A stretch of 34,665 nucleotides of DNA from a virus. Below the pieces are notes generated by a model, which saw only the letters and a list, made by a program, of their open reading frames with translations, searched no databases and had not been told where the DNA came from. Within the stretch, counting starts at the first letter, position 1, and each line of letters opens with the position of its first letter. Positions 34,617 through 34,665 of this stretch are shown here, piece after piece. Both the position numbers and the translations under genes were made by a program. The stretch covers positions 1 through 34,665 of IMG/VR virus record IMGVR_UViG_3300043411_000407; one strand, 5' to 3'.

Positions 34617-34665
34617 AATCTAACAGTGAAAATAAATGCAAGATAATTGAAAATAGTCGTTGACA
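34617..34665 (+). other. Window end, non-coding
   Basis: 49 bases after the last stop. AT-rich, without an open frame of useful length. The last six bases are TTGACA, a perfect -35 box, so a rightward promoter for the next gene may begin here with its -10 outside the window. Confidence 0.3.

Noticed and set aside
1-34665. CRISPR array, insertion sequences or transposase genes
   Set aside because: No regularly spaced repeats of 25-40 bases, no transposase motifs and no terminal inverted repeats were seen.

Overview
The window reads as most of the genome of a short-tailed (podovirus-type) tailed phage, or the same genome as a prophage. The morphogenesis block has P22-like order: small terminase, large terminase, portal, scaffold, P22-family coat, gp4-like and gp10-like tail-assembly proteins, three ejection-type proteins, then fibre genes. 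The DNA is AT-rich (a little above 40% GC by eye). The host is probably an alphaproteobacterium. This is inference only, from the gene-transfer-agent-type 3TM holin and a lipoprotein of the Rickettsia 17-kDa antigen / glycine-zipper type.

Layout. (1) 47-3149, + strand: a tightly packed run of very small early genes with ATGA/TAATG overlaps, including a small helix-turn-helix protein and an outer-membrane lipoprotein that appears to have its own promoter. (2) 3146-5532: terminase genes with an HNH endonuclease gene between them. (3) 5597-17688: head, connector and ejection proteins. (4) 17879-22490: fibre/appendage genes, including a tandem pair of paralogues. (5) 22490-24739: lysis block with several small membrane proteins, an M15 peptidase endolysin and a GTA-type 3TM holin. 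(6) 24740-24891: convergent junction with a terminator for the leftward strand and a 17-bp direct repeat. (7) 31466 down to 24892, - strand: early operons. The promoter-proximal part encodes a recombination set (ERF annealing protein, YqaJ/lambda-type exonuclease, a likely ssDNA-binding protein, a sigma-region-4/alpha-CTD-like fusion, NinB-like and Ref-like proteins). The promoter-distal part is about fifteen tiny genes of unknown function. (8) 31494-34616, + strand: a Cro-like regulator, a GC-rich structured non-coding stretch, a RusA resolvase, a Myb/SANT-like protein, a pseudoknotted leader, and replication genes (DUF1376/YdaU type plus a DnaA-domain-I-like protein).

Regulation. Seven related 17-bp pseudo-palindromes (consensus ATTCGCACAACGTGAAT) lie in three intergenic clusters: 31494-31556 (three sites exactly 23 bp apart), 28186-28235 and 1374-1408. 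This looks like a lambda-like operator network. The nearest candidate binding protein is the Cro-like protein at 31628, and a second small HTH protein lies at 1033. Two leftward units share operators followed by the same ribosome-binding leader (AGGAGGCTACC). No integrase, portable CI-type repressor, tRNA, CRISPR array or reverse transcriptase was seen. Rightward early genes sit at both ends of the window, so on a circular or permuted genome they could be one operon from 31628 through the window end to 3149 and on into the packaging genes.
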